The notes under the pieces: generated by a model
The model's input: the letters and a program-made list of their open reading frames with translations, nothing else
Told to the model about the DNA's origin: nothing
Database searches by the model: none
In this document: positions 11,029 to 22,889 of the stretch, in pieces
Layout: every line of letters begins with the position of its first letter
How positions within the stretch are numbered: position 1 is the first letter of the stretch
Made by a program: the position numbers and the translations under genes
Assembly (NCBI GenBank): GCA_018907035.1
Contig: JACCIC010000143.1
Coordinates: 1,113,501-1,177,500 of the forward strand
DNA: 64,000 nucleotides
DNA from: Sycobia sp. Sy_11
Taxonomy: Eukaryota > Arthropoda > Insecta > Hymenoptera > Epichrysomallidae
Direction: 5' to 3'

Positions 11029-11620
11029 CTCCCAAGAAAGGATTGTTCGAACTCTCCAAAATACGCCTTTGTCTCGGCGATGACTTCCTCGTTTGAGCAA
11101 AATTTTTTTCCCGCGATCCATTTCTTCATGTTAGGGAATACGAAGAAGTCGCGGAGATGCAGATCGGTAAGAATTCATAACGCAAACAACTCCTTTTTTT
11201 ACTAAATGTGGCTGTGTCTCCTTCAATTTTTTGTCGAAACATTCCAATATCTCATTATAGTATTGCACAGTAATTGTTCTTCCTTTTTCTAAAAGGTCCA
11301 TCAGGATGATGCCCTTCGCATTCCAAAAAATCGTCGCCATGATTTTTCCTGCCGGTGGGACCATTTCCCCCTTTTTGGAGCAGATTCTCCGCGAGAAATC
11401 CATTGTGTTTATTGTTGCTCAGTTTCTGATATGTAATAATGAATCCAGGTTTTTTTTCGGATCTCGCTTAAATTGATTCAAACAATGCTTCAAAGTTTAT
11501 AGCCGTTTCAGTTTGTTGCCTACCGTGAGCAATCGTGACAACCATCGGGCAGACAATGTTTTCAAAGACAAATTATCGTGTAAAATATTAATTGCCCTTC
11601 CGTTGGACACGTTTTGGAAT
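11027..11620 (-). mobile_element. mariner transposase relic
   Basis: Minus-strand frames, with shifts, follow the order of a mariner transposase: LSARWLSRLL, then WIHYYISETEQQ (normally WIHHY..ETK), SAPKRG, PAGKIMATIFWNAKGIILMDLLEKG, YYNEILECFDKKLKE, and near the C-terminus MKKWIAGKKFCSNEEVIAET. The catalytic aspartate before WIH is lost, the region of the second aspartate is absent, and the C-terminus is interrupted by the (TA)n tract. No terminal inverted repeats were found. Dead copy. Confidence 0.8.
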
Positions 11621-11629
11621 CGTTTGATA

Positions 11630-13240
11630 GATGGCACATTTGATGGATAGCACACGATAATAACACCAGCTTCCCCAAGGGATGTCCCCTGTCTTCAAAC
11701 ACGGGTACTTATTATACCGCCCTCCTATATATACTGCGATGGCTAATAAAGCTTTATGCTAAGAACGATTCTTCCTCATCGCCTTTTTTTAAAAAACTAA
11801 AAGATCTACACCAAAAATATCTAAAATAGAAATATGAGATAAGAAACGTTTTAAAAACTGTTATTAAAACAATATACCAAATTCTTAAAAATATTTCACA
11901 CAACATAATGTTTATGCATTTACGTAGTTTTTATGTATTTTACCATAAAAATCTAAAATGTATTAAAAACCATAACGATATTAATATTCAGAATACCAAA
12001 AACGCAATAACCATTTTAAAAAATGCATTTTTTAAAAATGATTGCTCTTTTACAATACTTTAATAATGAAATCGCTTATTAAACTATTTCGTAATAAAAT
12101 AAAACACTATCAAATAAATAGTTAATTAATTAAATACACATATAAGGCATTTACATAATTTTAACATCGCAATACAACATTAGCCTCTGCAAATGGTTCA
12201 AAATAGTAATCAAATAGATTGCAAGGATTTTCATTAGTTAAAAAAAGGATCATATTTCTAAATGGTAAAACTATGCCGTAAAATAATATTAATTGTGATT
12301 ATAATCGTCATATTTATGGTCATGCACTGACATATCAATAGCCATTGTTATAATTACTCTATATATTTGTAAAATATTTGGCAATAATAATATAAATTTT
12401 AAACTTATTTCAAACAATACTTTTTTATAAAATGAATTTAATTTTCATGAATTTCATGCATACGAGTTTATGTTCAACTAAAATTAGGAATGTTACAAAA
12501 ATTTATACATTATTAACGATTTTTTTGTAATAAACTTTCAACCCATCCGTATACGCAACAATATACAATTTAAATTGTAAATTCGTTATACGGAAATCGT
12601 AATTGATAGCCAGACAAAGGGATGCAAATTTCGAAGAAAATTTAAAATACTCGAAATATCGGAAACCTCCAAATCCTCCTTTTTCTCAATTTTCTCTCAT
12701 CGCCAGGACTCTATTCAATGCAGGTCAGGTTAAAGCCTGAAAATCACGGATTATCTAATAGCACATCATAAATTTTATTTCCACTTTCATTAGGCACTTT
12801 TTGTACTGACGGTACTCCAGTACAGCTGGCGCAGCCTGCCCGTTCATGCGTGCTCGCCTATCACATCGTTGGCCGCGGCCAACTGCCACGTCAGACTGTT
12901 ACAGTAACACCATCTAGTAGCTAAAAATTTTGGTACCATCGCCCTATTACTTGTGTTCTTTTATATGCGTCTATCTTCTATCGTCACAATCTACGATTAG
13001 TGTTAAAAACACTTTTTAATATTTTTACTACTTTCCATGATAAGGCAAAAGACCACTTTTTATGAGTTTTAGTTCTTTCACCATTATATTTTTATTGCTT
13101 TAGAAACTTGATCTAATAATTTATTATTACAAAATTATTTTTTTATCAATCCCGAAGCTTCGTGATTGATTAACATTTATACTTTTTTAATAGAATTAGT
13201 TTAATAGAATTCTATCAAAATCATAAATGAATCAAAAGTT
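11630..13240. other. AT-rich region; short GC block at 12780-12960
   Basis: No gene recognised. A GC-richer piece around 12780-12960 contains a short palindromic motif (gtactgacggtactccagtac) and looks like part of an unnamed repeat. Confidence 0.4.
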
Positions 13241-13244
13241 AAGA

Positions 13245-13345
13245 CTTTTCGTCAGAGATAATAGGGAGAGATTGCCAGAGCCCATATAACAAGGCTTTAT
13301 AACGGGCGCCCCTTCTCGATCAGTCGCTGATGCGGTCGCACTCTT
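13245..13345 (+). repeat. dispersed repeat core, copy A
   Basis: Contains cagagataatagggagag followed by attgccagagcccatata. It matches the core shared with the copies near 19.2, 19.8 and 23.3 kb. Confidence 0.45.
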
Positions 13346-13639
13346 GAGAGTTCATGATCTGAAATTAGTTACCAAACCATGAATCAAAATTGAAAGACAG
13401 ATACATTATCTGGCATGGTTATCTGTCAAGCTTGAAAACAATCGCTCAGGAACAGTTCTTTTATATTTTCAGATGTATTGCGTAAGTAATAATTTCCCAT
13501 ACATTTTTATTGACACAATTTCGAAATAATATTTTATCCTGATTTAATTACTTTGATTATCGTATTTATTTTTAAAATAAACTGAAACCAAGAAAACTTT
13601 TAAGACTTTAAATAACACTTGACATTATAAATTTGAAGG

Positions 13640-14480
13640 AATATTTTAGTAAGAGTTAGACCGACATGTGGCATCTCGTGACATCGCTCAGAAGATGAGA
13701 GTTAGTCACCAAACTATTTTAAACCATCTGCAGAAGGCTGGATACAAAAAAAGCTTGATGTTTGGGTACCGCATGATTTGACGCAAAAAAATTGCGATGT
13801 GCTGCTGAAACGGAACGAACTCGACACATTTTTGAAGCGGATAGTGCTTGGCGATGAAAAATGGATCACATACGACAATATCAAGTGAAAACGGTCATGG
13901 TTCAAGGTCGGCGAACCGTCCCAAACAGTGACCAAACCGGGATAAACGGCCAGGAAGGTTTTGCCGTGTGCTTGGTGGGATTGGACGGGAATCATCCACT
14001 ATGAGCTGCTCCCATGTGACCAGATGCTTAATTCTACCATCTACTGTAATCAACTTGATCGCCTGAAGCAGGCTATCGATCAGAAGCGTCCACAATTGGC
14101 CAACAGGAAGGGTGTAGTGTTTCACCAGGACAACTCCAGACCACACACTTCGTTGATGACTCATCAAAAGCTACGTGAATTCGGATGCGAGGTTTTATTG
14201 CATCCACCATATATCCCGGACATAGCGCCAAGTGATTACCACCTTTTTCTGTCCATGTCGAACGCCCTTGGTGGTGTAAAGATGGACTCAAAAGAAGCTT
14301 GTGAAAAGTGGCTGTCCGAGTTCTTCGCAAGTAAGGAAAGGGGTTTCTATGGGAGGGGTATTAGGAAGTTGCTATCTAAATGGACACAGATTATCGAACA
14401 AAACGGCGCATATTTGACACTTTTTATAAAGCATTGAATGAAGAGCAAAAAAGCGGAAGGGAGGTATTTGACAACTTAAT
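13640..14480 (+). mobile_element. mariner transposase pseudogene (DD34D aspartates retained)
   Basis: Plus-strand relic covering most of a mariner transposase. A helix-turn-helix part (VSHQTILNHLQKAGYKK, about 13700-13750) is followed by a frameshift in an A-run. The frame then gives VPHDLTQKN, GDEKWITYDN (first Asp), WWDWTGIIHYELLP, VVFHQDNSRPHTS (second Asp), HPPYIPDIAPSDYHLF (third Asp) and GFYGRGIRKL, ending at a stop at 14435-14437. Stops occur at 13885-13945. The longest intact frame runs from 13961. The sequence style is that of mariners common in Hymenoptera. Terminal repeats were not resolved. Confidence 0.85.
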
Positions 14481-14639
14481 AATAGCAAACAATAATAGCA
14501 AAAAATATCTCTATAAATATAGAAAAAAGTATTTATGCGTGTCGACAGGGTATGAAAAATATATATCAGACCTACTTGAGGGGCAAATTAATACGGCTCC
14601 GTCATACGGATCCACGCAACTCTGACGTGTTATTGCTTG

Positions 14640-16290
14640 GCACTACCCGCATACAAAAACATATGTAAAAAACTCACTAAATTGTTCGGGAGAATTCATG
14701 ATGCTTTCCAAATAGAAACATATATCTAGAATTAAGATAATCTTAAGTCTTATAATAAATAATAATATTGTAAAGTATAAATATATTCTGACAGTCTTTA
14801 ATTATCAAAAATTATTTGTTTTATAATATATTTTTTATAATAATATTTATTTTCAGAAACCTTTCCTATAAATAGTTCGTTCTCAGTTATGTATTAATAT
14901 AGTATGTGATATTTGTACGTGTTAATAAATAAAGCATTAACAATGCTTTATTTTTTATCATTTTTAAGTTGCTGAATATACACGCTAAATGAATATACAA
15001 TTTTTTAAGTAAAATAAAAGGGAAACTGTAGAAAAACGCTTACGAATAACATAATGGCTTTTGTTGCAAATTTAATTTTGACAGTAAAATACATAAAACC
15101 CATAGTAATGACGACTTTTGGAATTGATGTCGAAAAATAAGAAAAATCACGATAAATGAAATTTTTAATAAATGTTGTAGATTTCATTAAGAAAATGTTT
15201 CTAAAATATTTCAAATAATTATTATGTGTATCGTTAAAATACTTTTTTTTGTTCTATAAATCTCTTCTCTCCAAGCAGTTGTTCTGAGAAAAATGCGTTC
15301 AATTATTCCTATATCGTGTATTTAGTGAACGGAACAAAGACACGCTGTTTCCAAAAACTTTATAGAATAGAAAAGATATAGTTTCATGAAATGATCTACT
15401 GTCCTTTGGAAATTTGTGTTTCATTTTATTCTTTTCTGAGATAAGTGCCGAAAACCATCATTGTAATATATATTTGTACTGATTTCGCCATGAAAATTGA
15501 ATTTCTTTATATACCAATACGCCCTAAGAAACGCACGTTTAAACGTGTTTATAACATTGGGTGTGAGCACTTTTCAAAAAAAAATTCATTTTCATTTCAT
15601 TAATTCCTAAATTTACTTTTAATTTTGCTTTACTTTGTAATATTTGAACAAAAGTATTATTTTTATTACATCGGTTACAAAAATCAATATTTTTTAGAAG
15701 GTCGATTTAGCCTACAGTTGCCTGCAATAGTTAGGAAAAATTTTTGATTGCTCGAGTTTCAGTCCTTTGAATGAATACGAAATTATAATGAATTTCTGAA
15801 TCTATATGGAAACCTATTCTTATCCACATGATTTATTTTTTTGGAAATACGCAGCTTTTCTTGTGAAAAAGAGTTCTCCTCCAGTTTGACCAAATAAATC
15901 TATTCCCTAAATTAGAAAATACTAGCTAGTAAAAACAAAACGAGTTAAGAAAATTGAGTTTTGTGCGACCCCTGCTTTCAAGGTGTCTAGCCACTCCCTC
16001 AGAAATAGGAAAGATGAAAAAAATAAAATAGGTAGATACAGAGAAAAAGAACAAGATATAATAAATTAGTTAAACTTATTTTTTATTCGATGTTCAATGT
16101 ACGCCGCAGATGGACAGATAAGTTAAGGATGATTTATATGATGATTTTAGTTTATTGCCGAATTTTAACTAATGCCATCAAGTGTCGGATCAGGGTTTAA
16201 GAGAGAAAAAACTCTACGTTTACGTCTCGATCTGAGAATTTTCGTTTTCTTTTTTCTCACGATTAGTTATCTGTATTCCTATTTCTTCAT
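14640..16290. other. AT-rich stretch, nothing recognised
   Basis: No ORF above noise, no RNA gene, and no repeat that I could identify. Confidence 0.5.
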
Positions 16291-16301
16291 TACGCTGTTT
16301 T

Positions 16302-17040
16302 TCACGAGGTTATTTTTTTTCGTGAGATAAGTATGTGTATTAATCCAGTCCATATTGATCCTATTAGATAGATTGAAAAACCATAAATTTGATGGAGTGC
16401 ATGTCCGTTTATTAATATACTTATTAAGTTTTGATTATTTGTAGTATCATGATTATTTATAATTTCTGCACAAGCAGTTCCAAAGAAAATCAATGGTTTC
16501 CATATTTTCCCCGAGTATACTAGTTTTTCCATAACTTTCATGAGTTTCAATACGCTACCGCCTTCAGATGCAGCCGAGTGACCGTGCATGTCCCTTGCTA
16601 CGTCATTTAGAATTCCCGATCGTTCTTCCTGATCAACTATCGGTTTTTCTAGGAGTTTGTATCAAATCACTAATAGATCACCGATCTGGTACATAGTCGG
16701 AAGAGTTGGATTACAGGTAATCTCAACACCGTTGTTTTTCAGAATATGGGTTCTTGATATTAGGTAATGTATTTAATCTATCTATCTCTCTTTACCGGTA
16801 GTTCAATATAGTATTTACTGTTGCGATACAATTTAACCTCTACGTTAAAGCATTGGATGATAGACGATCTATAACCGCATACATTTTCTTCGCCTCTACT
16901 AATTAATGCGAAGGTTATGCCTTTTATTGATAGACAATATATTGTTTGTTTGTCATCTGCACCTTCATCTATTATCTTCTTTGCGTAGCCTTTATATAAG
17001 ATATTAAATTCATTGAATTTATAAATGTCGGTTGGGACAA
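16302..17040 (-). pseudogene. decayed protein-coding segment of unknown origin
   Basis: About 740 bases on the minus strand read as protein-like text, but in shifted frames with stops. The upper part (about 16810-17040) contains EIVPTDIYKFNEFNILYKG and ISRGEENVCGYRSS. The lower part is a 95-codon open frame (16302-16589) beginning MHGHSAASEGGSVLK and ending in a hydrophobic segment (IYGFSIYLIGSIWTGLIHIL) followed by RKK, which looks like a membrane anchor with a basic tail. Composition is less AT-rich than the flanks. A decayed membrane or glycoprotein-type gene from a mobile or viral element is one possibility, but I do not recognise a family and the assignment is weak. Confidence 0.4.
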
Positions 17041-17089
17041 TCTCCGAATAGGTACGAGGTCAGACAATTAAGTAATGCGACAAAATTCA

Positions 17090-17600
17090 AAAATGAAATA
17101 TCTTTAAAAATTAAGGTTCATTGCTGCCATCCCCTTCAAAGTAGTTCCATCTTGCATCTATACACTTATTTCAGCAAATTTTCCAGTTTTCGTAATAATT
17201 CTGGAACACTTCTTGTGGGATCTCTCCAAGTATCCTCGTCACAGATTCTTGGATGTCTTCAACGAATCTTGTCAAATGATGGAATTGGAAAATGTCGTAG
17301 GATGACATGCTCGGTGAATAGGGTGGTTGTGGTAACGTTGCGATGTTTTTAGAAGCCAAAAACTGAGAGACACTGAACGCACTGTGACAGGAAGCATTGC
17401 CGTGATGCAGAATCCAATCTTCTTGATCGCTGGAAGTACTCTGAGAAAGCACCTTTTTTCGTAATTTTTCGAATACATTGCGATAGAATACTTGATTTAC
17501 GGTTTTTCCAGGTGGTACAATCTCTTTATGAACCACTTTTCACTTTGGACTTGCTCATTCTCCGCTCCTCATCTTGATACTCACACGGCCTTTTTTAAAA
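17090..17600 (-). mobile_element. mariner-family transposase relic
   Basis: The minus strand carries the C-terminal half of a mariner transposase: MVHKEIVPPGKTVNQVFY, WILHHGNASCHSAFSVSQFL, LPQPPYSPSMSSYDIF, and a C-terminus ending near NKCIDARWNYFEGD. The second catalytic aspartate (usually HHDNAPAH) is glycine here, so the enzyme is dead. It is from a different mariner subfamily than the copies at 11, 13.6 and 34 kb. Lysine-rich, broken frames up to about 17770 may be the N-terminal part. No terminal repeats found. Confidence 0.75.
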
Positions 17601-18289
17601 TCGGCATGCCACCGAAGCATCTGAGTACAACTCAGAGCATTACTACTATACACTTTCAGCACTTTTTCGTAAGTTTTTGTCGCGGTTTTGCTGAGTTTCG
17701 CACAAACTTTTATCGCGCAATCGTTGCTCTAAATTTCTCTGTTGCATTTTCATGACATGGACTACTCGCTCGTTGTTACAAAACACTAAACAGCTAGCGA
17801 AGAAATGATCATATAAGGGTCGTCCAGGTCTCAATCGAGGAAGTAAGGATCTACTATTACGGTGTCGGAGTTACAAAAAAGAAAAAAATAAAACCGAATA
17901 AATAAAATCGATTAAAAAAGAAATTATACAAAAAAAATTTGGTGAAAAAAATTGTGAAATAAACAAAAATTTGATAAAAACCAAACCATTTTAAAAATCA
18001 TAAGATAAAGTCCAGAAAAATTAATTAAAAAAAATTACAAATAAATTGTTTAAATAAAATAGATTTTTAAAAAAATAGATTGAAACAAAATTAGTTTTCA
18101 AAAATGTAAAAAAAAAATATGAAATATATAATATGATAGACTACTGCCGTATAATAATATAATAAATGAGGATACATATAAAATATACTTTTTTTTATTT
18201 GATTTTTTTCATTGTGAATCCTATTTATGCATTTCCAATGTCGGTTCAGCAAGAATAATCCTGGAGAAGGGTCCACTGGAGTATGTGCG

Positions 18290-19024
18290 ACTCGACACAA
18301 AACTCATGTCACTACGTACTAAACACATGTCTCCGTGTTGTTGCACCGAGACCAACCCGGAACTGTTATTCACATTACTTCAGCCTTTAAGGCGGCAGTC
18401 CTTGCGTGGTCCATTCACGGCCATTCCTTTCGTCCTAGAATCTCATGCATACTCGAAATTGCGTTCATTCTTCACAGTCTTTCAATCATCCAGACATCCA
18501 TTCTCTCTTTTGCTTTAAGGCACATACGTAAAGTATTTTACGACCAACCGCCAGCTGTCCGTGTCTGTCGTCATAAGTCTCGTCACGTTTTCTGGCGTAA
18601 TCGCGCCTATCCTCGTCTGTAGCCCTAGTCGTAACTCGGTTCAATGCTGACACACGAAGAACGTGTACTCCACATCGTGCCAAGCCCACCGGCAATACTT
18701 GTATTCCGGAGATGTAATTCTATTCATCCTGCAGAGATACTTACGGCAATATTCATGTCCGAAAAGAAACTGGGTAAGGTAAAAGTGCACCTCCTCGTGT
18801 TGCCTGCCCTTCCATGGACCGATTTCGGGCATTAGTTTTTTCGTCCATTGTCCTCGTTCATCTATCGTTCACAGTATCTGCCACGTCTCGATCATCTTTA
18901 TTCGTTCTTCAGTCGCAGCGACTTCCCTTCCTACATTCAGACTCCGTTCGTGAATACGTTTTCGTTCAGCCACGAGCAGATCGATGGGAATGACTCCAGC
19001 GATCACGAAAACTGCGCTCTCCGT
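18290..19024 (-). mobile_element. R1/Jockey-like LINE ORF2 3' fragment
   Basis: One minus-strand frame, broken by TGA stops, matches the end of a non-LTR retrotransposon ORF2. It reads VIAGVIPIDLLVAERKRIHE, EERIKMIETWQIL, ERGQWTKKLMPEIGPW, HFYLTQFLFGHEYC, then a C..C..H..C-type zinc-knuckle region (PEYKYCRWAWHDVEYTFFVC), and finally ITPENVTRLMTTDTDSW. These are the thumb/C-terminal features of R1-clade elements. The catalytic RT core is absent, as expected of a 5'-truncated copy. The part below about 18500 is more decayed and may be 3'UTR. Confidence 0.8.
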
Positions 19025-19070
19025 ACAGTTATATCTATATATTATATATTTATTACCTACGTCAGATCTC

Positions 19071-19140
19071 GTGACGTAGGCAAATGCGCATACTAATTTA
19101 GGTGACGTAGGCAAATGCGCATACTAATTTAGGTGACGTA
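19071..19140 (+). repeat. 31-bp tandem repeat, 2.3 copies
   Basis: Two exact copies of a 31-base unit (19071-19101 and 19102-19132) starting gtgacgtaggcaaatgcgca, plus a partial third (gtgacgta). Each unit carries TGACGTAG, close to a cAMP-response-element core. Confidence 0.9.
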
Positions 19141-19189
19141 GCTGTGACGTCGCGTTGGCGCGTTACGGCATTCACAGCGCTCGAAAATC

Positions 19190-19250
19190 ATCGAACCTTT
19201 CTTATATGGCATCGGCAATCTCTCCTTATTATCTTTGGTAATACGACCGT
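19190..19250 (-). repeat. dispersed repeat core, copy B
   Basis: On the minus strand: gataataaggagagattg then ccgatgccatataa. It is the same core as copies A, C and D. Confidence 0.5.
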
Positions 19251-19539
19251 ATCTCCAACCTAAAGTCGCTAATTTCTTCTACCTGCTTCTACCTTAAATA
19301 TAATTTCATTTTATTTCAATATTAGCATTCTCTTTCATGGCAGAAGAATGCTGAAGATAGGAATAATTTTTATGACCTTTGTTAATAAAACAATTATTAA
19401 TAGGAAAATTAAAAAAAAAACTATTTTAAAAGATAACTTTTGAACTATTTTATAAGATTACATATTTTTCTCTTAAACATCAGTTAACTTATACATAAAT
19501 TATATAAATAATACATTTTATTCATTATTAAAATTTATT

Positions 19540-19618
19540 AAAAAAAAAGATAAGGATTGAACCCAGATCTTCCATATGAAAAGCGAGAATATTAACCCCT
19601 ACGCTACTCGTAAGCTTC
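19540..19618 (-). repeat. tRNA-derived SINE-like element or tRNA pseudogene
   Basis: On the minus strand there is a Pol III A-box-like sequence (TAGCGTAGGGGTTAA, 19592-19606) and, 27 bases further on, a B-box-like GGGTTCAATCC (19554-19564), followed by a run of T (about 19540-19548) that would terminate Pol III. A loop resembling an anticodon arm (CGCTTTTCATATG) lies between them. The acceptor stem does not pair, so this is not a functional tRNA. A SINE head or tRNA pseudogene fits best. Confidence 0.5.
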
Positions 19619-19794
19619 ATGAAAGTTTTCATTGATATTGCATATGTTTATAAGTTTATCCTTTTAGTTTTTAAATTATTAATTTAAATTTCTATTTTAT
19701 TTATAGTTTTAAATCAATTCGATTGCCACTTCTTTCATGCATATCTTGCATATTAGCAAAATAAGATTATATTTAGTGAGCATCTCCATGACGG

Positions 19795-20070
19795 AACAGT
19801 GTCGGGACAGAGATAATAATGGGAGATCGCCGACGCTTATGGGCCAGACTGCAGTAAACATTTTCGACTGAAAACGAGGGCCTCTGGCGACCAAAGCGAG
19901 GTACTGGCCGTTTCGTGCGATATTCCAGATGTTGTTTTTCGAGCTCGTGCGATGGTGCGATCGAGGGGGGAGACGACTGTCTTCGGCGCGTGCAGAGGAA
20001 AAGCTTGCAGCAGCTAGCAAGCAGCTCGAAGTTTTGAAACCTACGGCAACTTTAAGGAAAACTGGCAAAC
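19795..20070 (+). repeat. dispersed repeat, copy C (about 275 bp)
   Basis: Starts with the core (gacagagataataatggg, agatcgccgacgc), then gggccagactgcagtaaaca and gtgcgatattccagatgttg, followed by a purine-rich part. It is alignable by eye with the minus-strand copy at 22970-23330. GC-rich against AT-rich flanks. No intact ORF. Confidence 0.55.
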
Positions 20071-20109
20071 ATCAAAGCTGAGAAAATCTCTTATAGCAAA
20101 GAGCTACCA

Positions 20110-20856
20110 AATTTTTCAAGTAGTCGACTAACGCGATTTTTATTAAAATTTTTATATATACGTTTTTTAGGATTCTGATTATATATATGGTAGTAAAAAT
20201 TGTGATAATTTCAATTTTATAATAAATTACATTAATACCTAGTGAAAATATTGTTTTTCTAACTTATCTCGTAAAATACAAAAAATTCCATTAAATGATC
20301 TAACTAAAAGTTAAAAATCTCATCAAAATACATATTTTTTAATCTATATATTTTTTCCTTAAACGTTTTTTATTAACAACAACGCACTTCACCGTAATAT
20401 TCTCATTGACTATTCTATATCCTCCGTTAGTTTGAATATATTTTTTTGGGAACTCTTGGTACAGAATTTTAAAGTATAAACCAGTATTTTAAATGTATAA
20501 ATTACTTATTTTGAATAAATGGTTAATTAATGGTATACGAATCTACCGTTTATTTAAATCTATAAAATTTTTTTTCAGTATAGACTTATTTCTATGACTA
20601 TTATTTCTAAGTTGCAACAAAATATATGTACGCTTTAAAAAAATTAACTTAACATTGAGGCAATATTCATGACCATTGTCAGCAATTGATTTATGTTTAC
20701 GAATGCAATATATCTCGAAAAAGCCGCTAATTATAGACTGTAAACTTTTCCAAAAATTATTTGATTTCTTTTTATATTTTTGGAGTATCATATCAAAATC
20801 CTATATAATCATATTTGACACATAACTACCTTGTATGGAGAAGACAGAGAAAGAGA

Positions 20857-20912
<56 letters not shown>

Positions 20913-22140
20913 GAATGTGAGAGCGAGAGGGGGAGGGGAGAATGAAAAATCCAAGGGGATTAACATAGATTACTCGATGTTGGTAGGTGTTGAAATATAA
21001 TATACCTGTATGTGCCCGCGACTGTTCTCTTTACTGTTTCGTTTCTTTCTCTCACCTGCTCTCACTGTTTATTACCTGTCCATCTGCACGCACGTTGTAC
21101 GAGGCCTAGCAGGTAGTTTACCGATATACATGCAACAAATGTTGCCATCATTTTGTTTTTTTTTTTTTTTTTTTTTGTTAAATTTGCAGTAAAAAATTCT
21201 ATCATTTAATCCTGACCGTATAGAATACGTATTCAAAATTTGAAGGCGATCGAAATATTAACTTACATTCAGGAAACACATGATTTTCTTAAACCAAGAG
21301 AATAAATTTTCTTAAGAACAAAAATTCAATCAAATAAATATTTATTTAATTATAATGTTCTAATTACTTAAATTTAGCTCATCATAATCTAAAAATAAGC
21401 ATTTTCATTTTCTAGAAAACGTTTCTTTCAAACAAGCTGATCAAAATTAAAATGGAAAATCTGAGTTTCTTAAATTTAGTAATTATATACCTGAACACAA
21501 TACTTTTGATTCTCTAAAAAAGGCTTTACAGAATCAAACTAATATTTTCTAGAAATTAGTATTTAATTGTTTTTATACAGTATATATAGAAAAGAGTTAC
21601 GCAATACATATATAAATAAATATGATCTTAATCTAAGAAAACAAAATTTTGAATCAGAAGGTTATTATATTAAAACAAAAAGTAATGCATTGAATTCAGA
21701 AAATCTAATAGCTAGAATTGCAAATAATCTAAATACATAAATTATAGATTGATCAAATTTGTGGTCAAAGATTTTTCTGATGCTATCAAAAGAACAATAT
21801 TATTGAATTAATTAAATAAAAATTTTCTTAGTTTAAGAAATAGATTTTTCGAGACAATTCATTAAAATTATATACTGCTAAAATTCTAATATAAAGTAAA
21901 TATTACTTGATTCAAGAAATTTACGCGATTTTCTGAACTAAGTAAATATTTTCTTTAACCAAGTAATCGCATAAACTTTAACCAAGTTAGTAGGTACTAA
22001 AATAAAGCTTATATTTTCTCAACAGCAGAACACAAATATTGGAAATTAAATGAATATTTTCTTATCTAAAGAAAATATTATCTGGAACCAATGATTTCAA
22101 ATTTAAAATCAGGAAAATAAATTCTTGGATTAATTAAATA
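20110..22140. other. AT-rich region with (GA)n and poly-T tracts
   Basis: No gene. A (GA)n tract of about 65 bases lies at 20842-20908 and a poly-T run at 21153-21176. The rest is AT-rich with no recognised element. Confidence 0.5.
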
Positions 22141-22175
22141 TCTCCTAGATTTTTGTCAAGATTTTCTAGAAAATG

Positions 22176-22177
<2 letters not shown>

Positions 22178-22235
<58 letters not shown>
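22178..22235. repeat. (TA)n microsatellite
   Basis: A perfect TA repeat of about 58 bases. Confidence 0.95.
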
Positions 22236-22237
<2 letters not shown>

Positions 22238-22792
22238 AGCAATATATTCAATTTTTGAAAAAAACATTTATTCAAATGAATGAAATAGTTTTCTCAAAGG
22301 CTGGATTAGATCTATTTGATTATTCCTTGCCAGTTGTAAAATCTAATAAATATTTATTTAATTTCATTAAACGAAGCACAAAGATTTAAATATTAAATGT
22401 AATAAATAAATAGTAAAAACTAAAAATATATATATAAATCAAAAAAATATTTTCTATTTTTGAAAAAATTATTTACATATAAGATATAAATAGTTTTATT
22501 AAATGATTTATTCTTTTAAATTTAATATTTAAATATTTGTGCTTCGTTTAATAAAATCGAAAAAATGTTTATTCTGTTTTAATCATAAATTTAAATAAAT
22601 ATTTGTTGTACTCTAATAACTATCGAATTAATTTTAATGAATGCATGATATAATGTAAATAGCAATGAAATAAAATTTATTATATAAAAATTTAATGAAT
22701 GTTATTATATAAATAATTTACAGGAAGTATAGTTTTTTTATATCAAATTAGTATTATTATTAAGATCAACGCAGTCTTATTATCAAGTTTTA

Positions 22793-22815
22793 AATTCAAA
22801 ATTTTAAAAAAATAC

Positions 22816-22856
<41 letters not shown>

Positions 22857-22885
22857 TACATACGTATTTTCTTAAAAATTTGGCA
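22793..22885. repeat. hairpin with (TA)n centre
   Basis: An arm aaaattttaaaaaaatacgt (22799-22818) and its inverted partner acgtattttcttaaaaattt (22862-22881) flank a (TA)n core, giving a potential foldback of about 90 bases. Confidence 0.55.
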
Positions 22886-22889
22886 GCGG

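Noticed and set aside
13895..14330. Minus-strand ORFs of 85-93 aa
   Set aside because: Antisense of the mariner pseudogene at 13640-14480.
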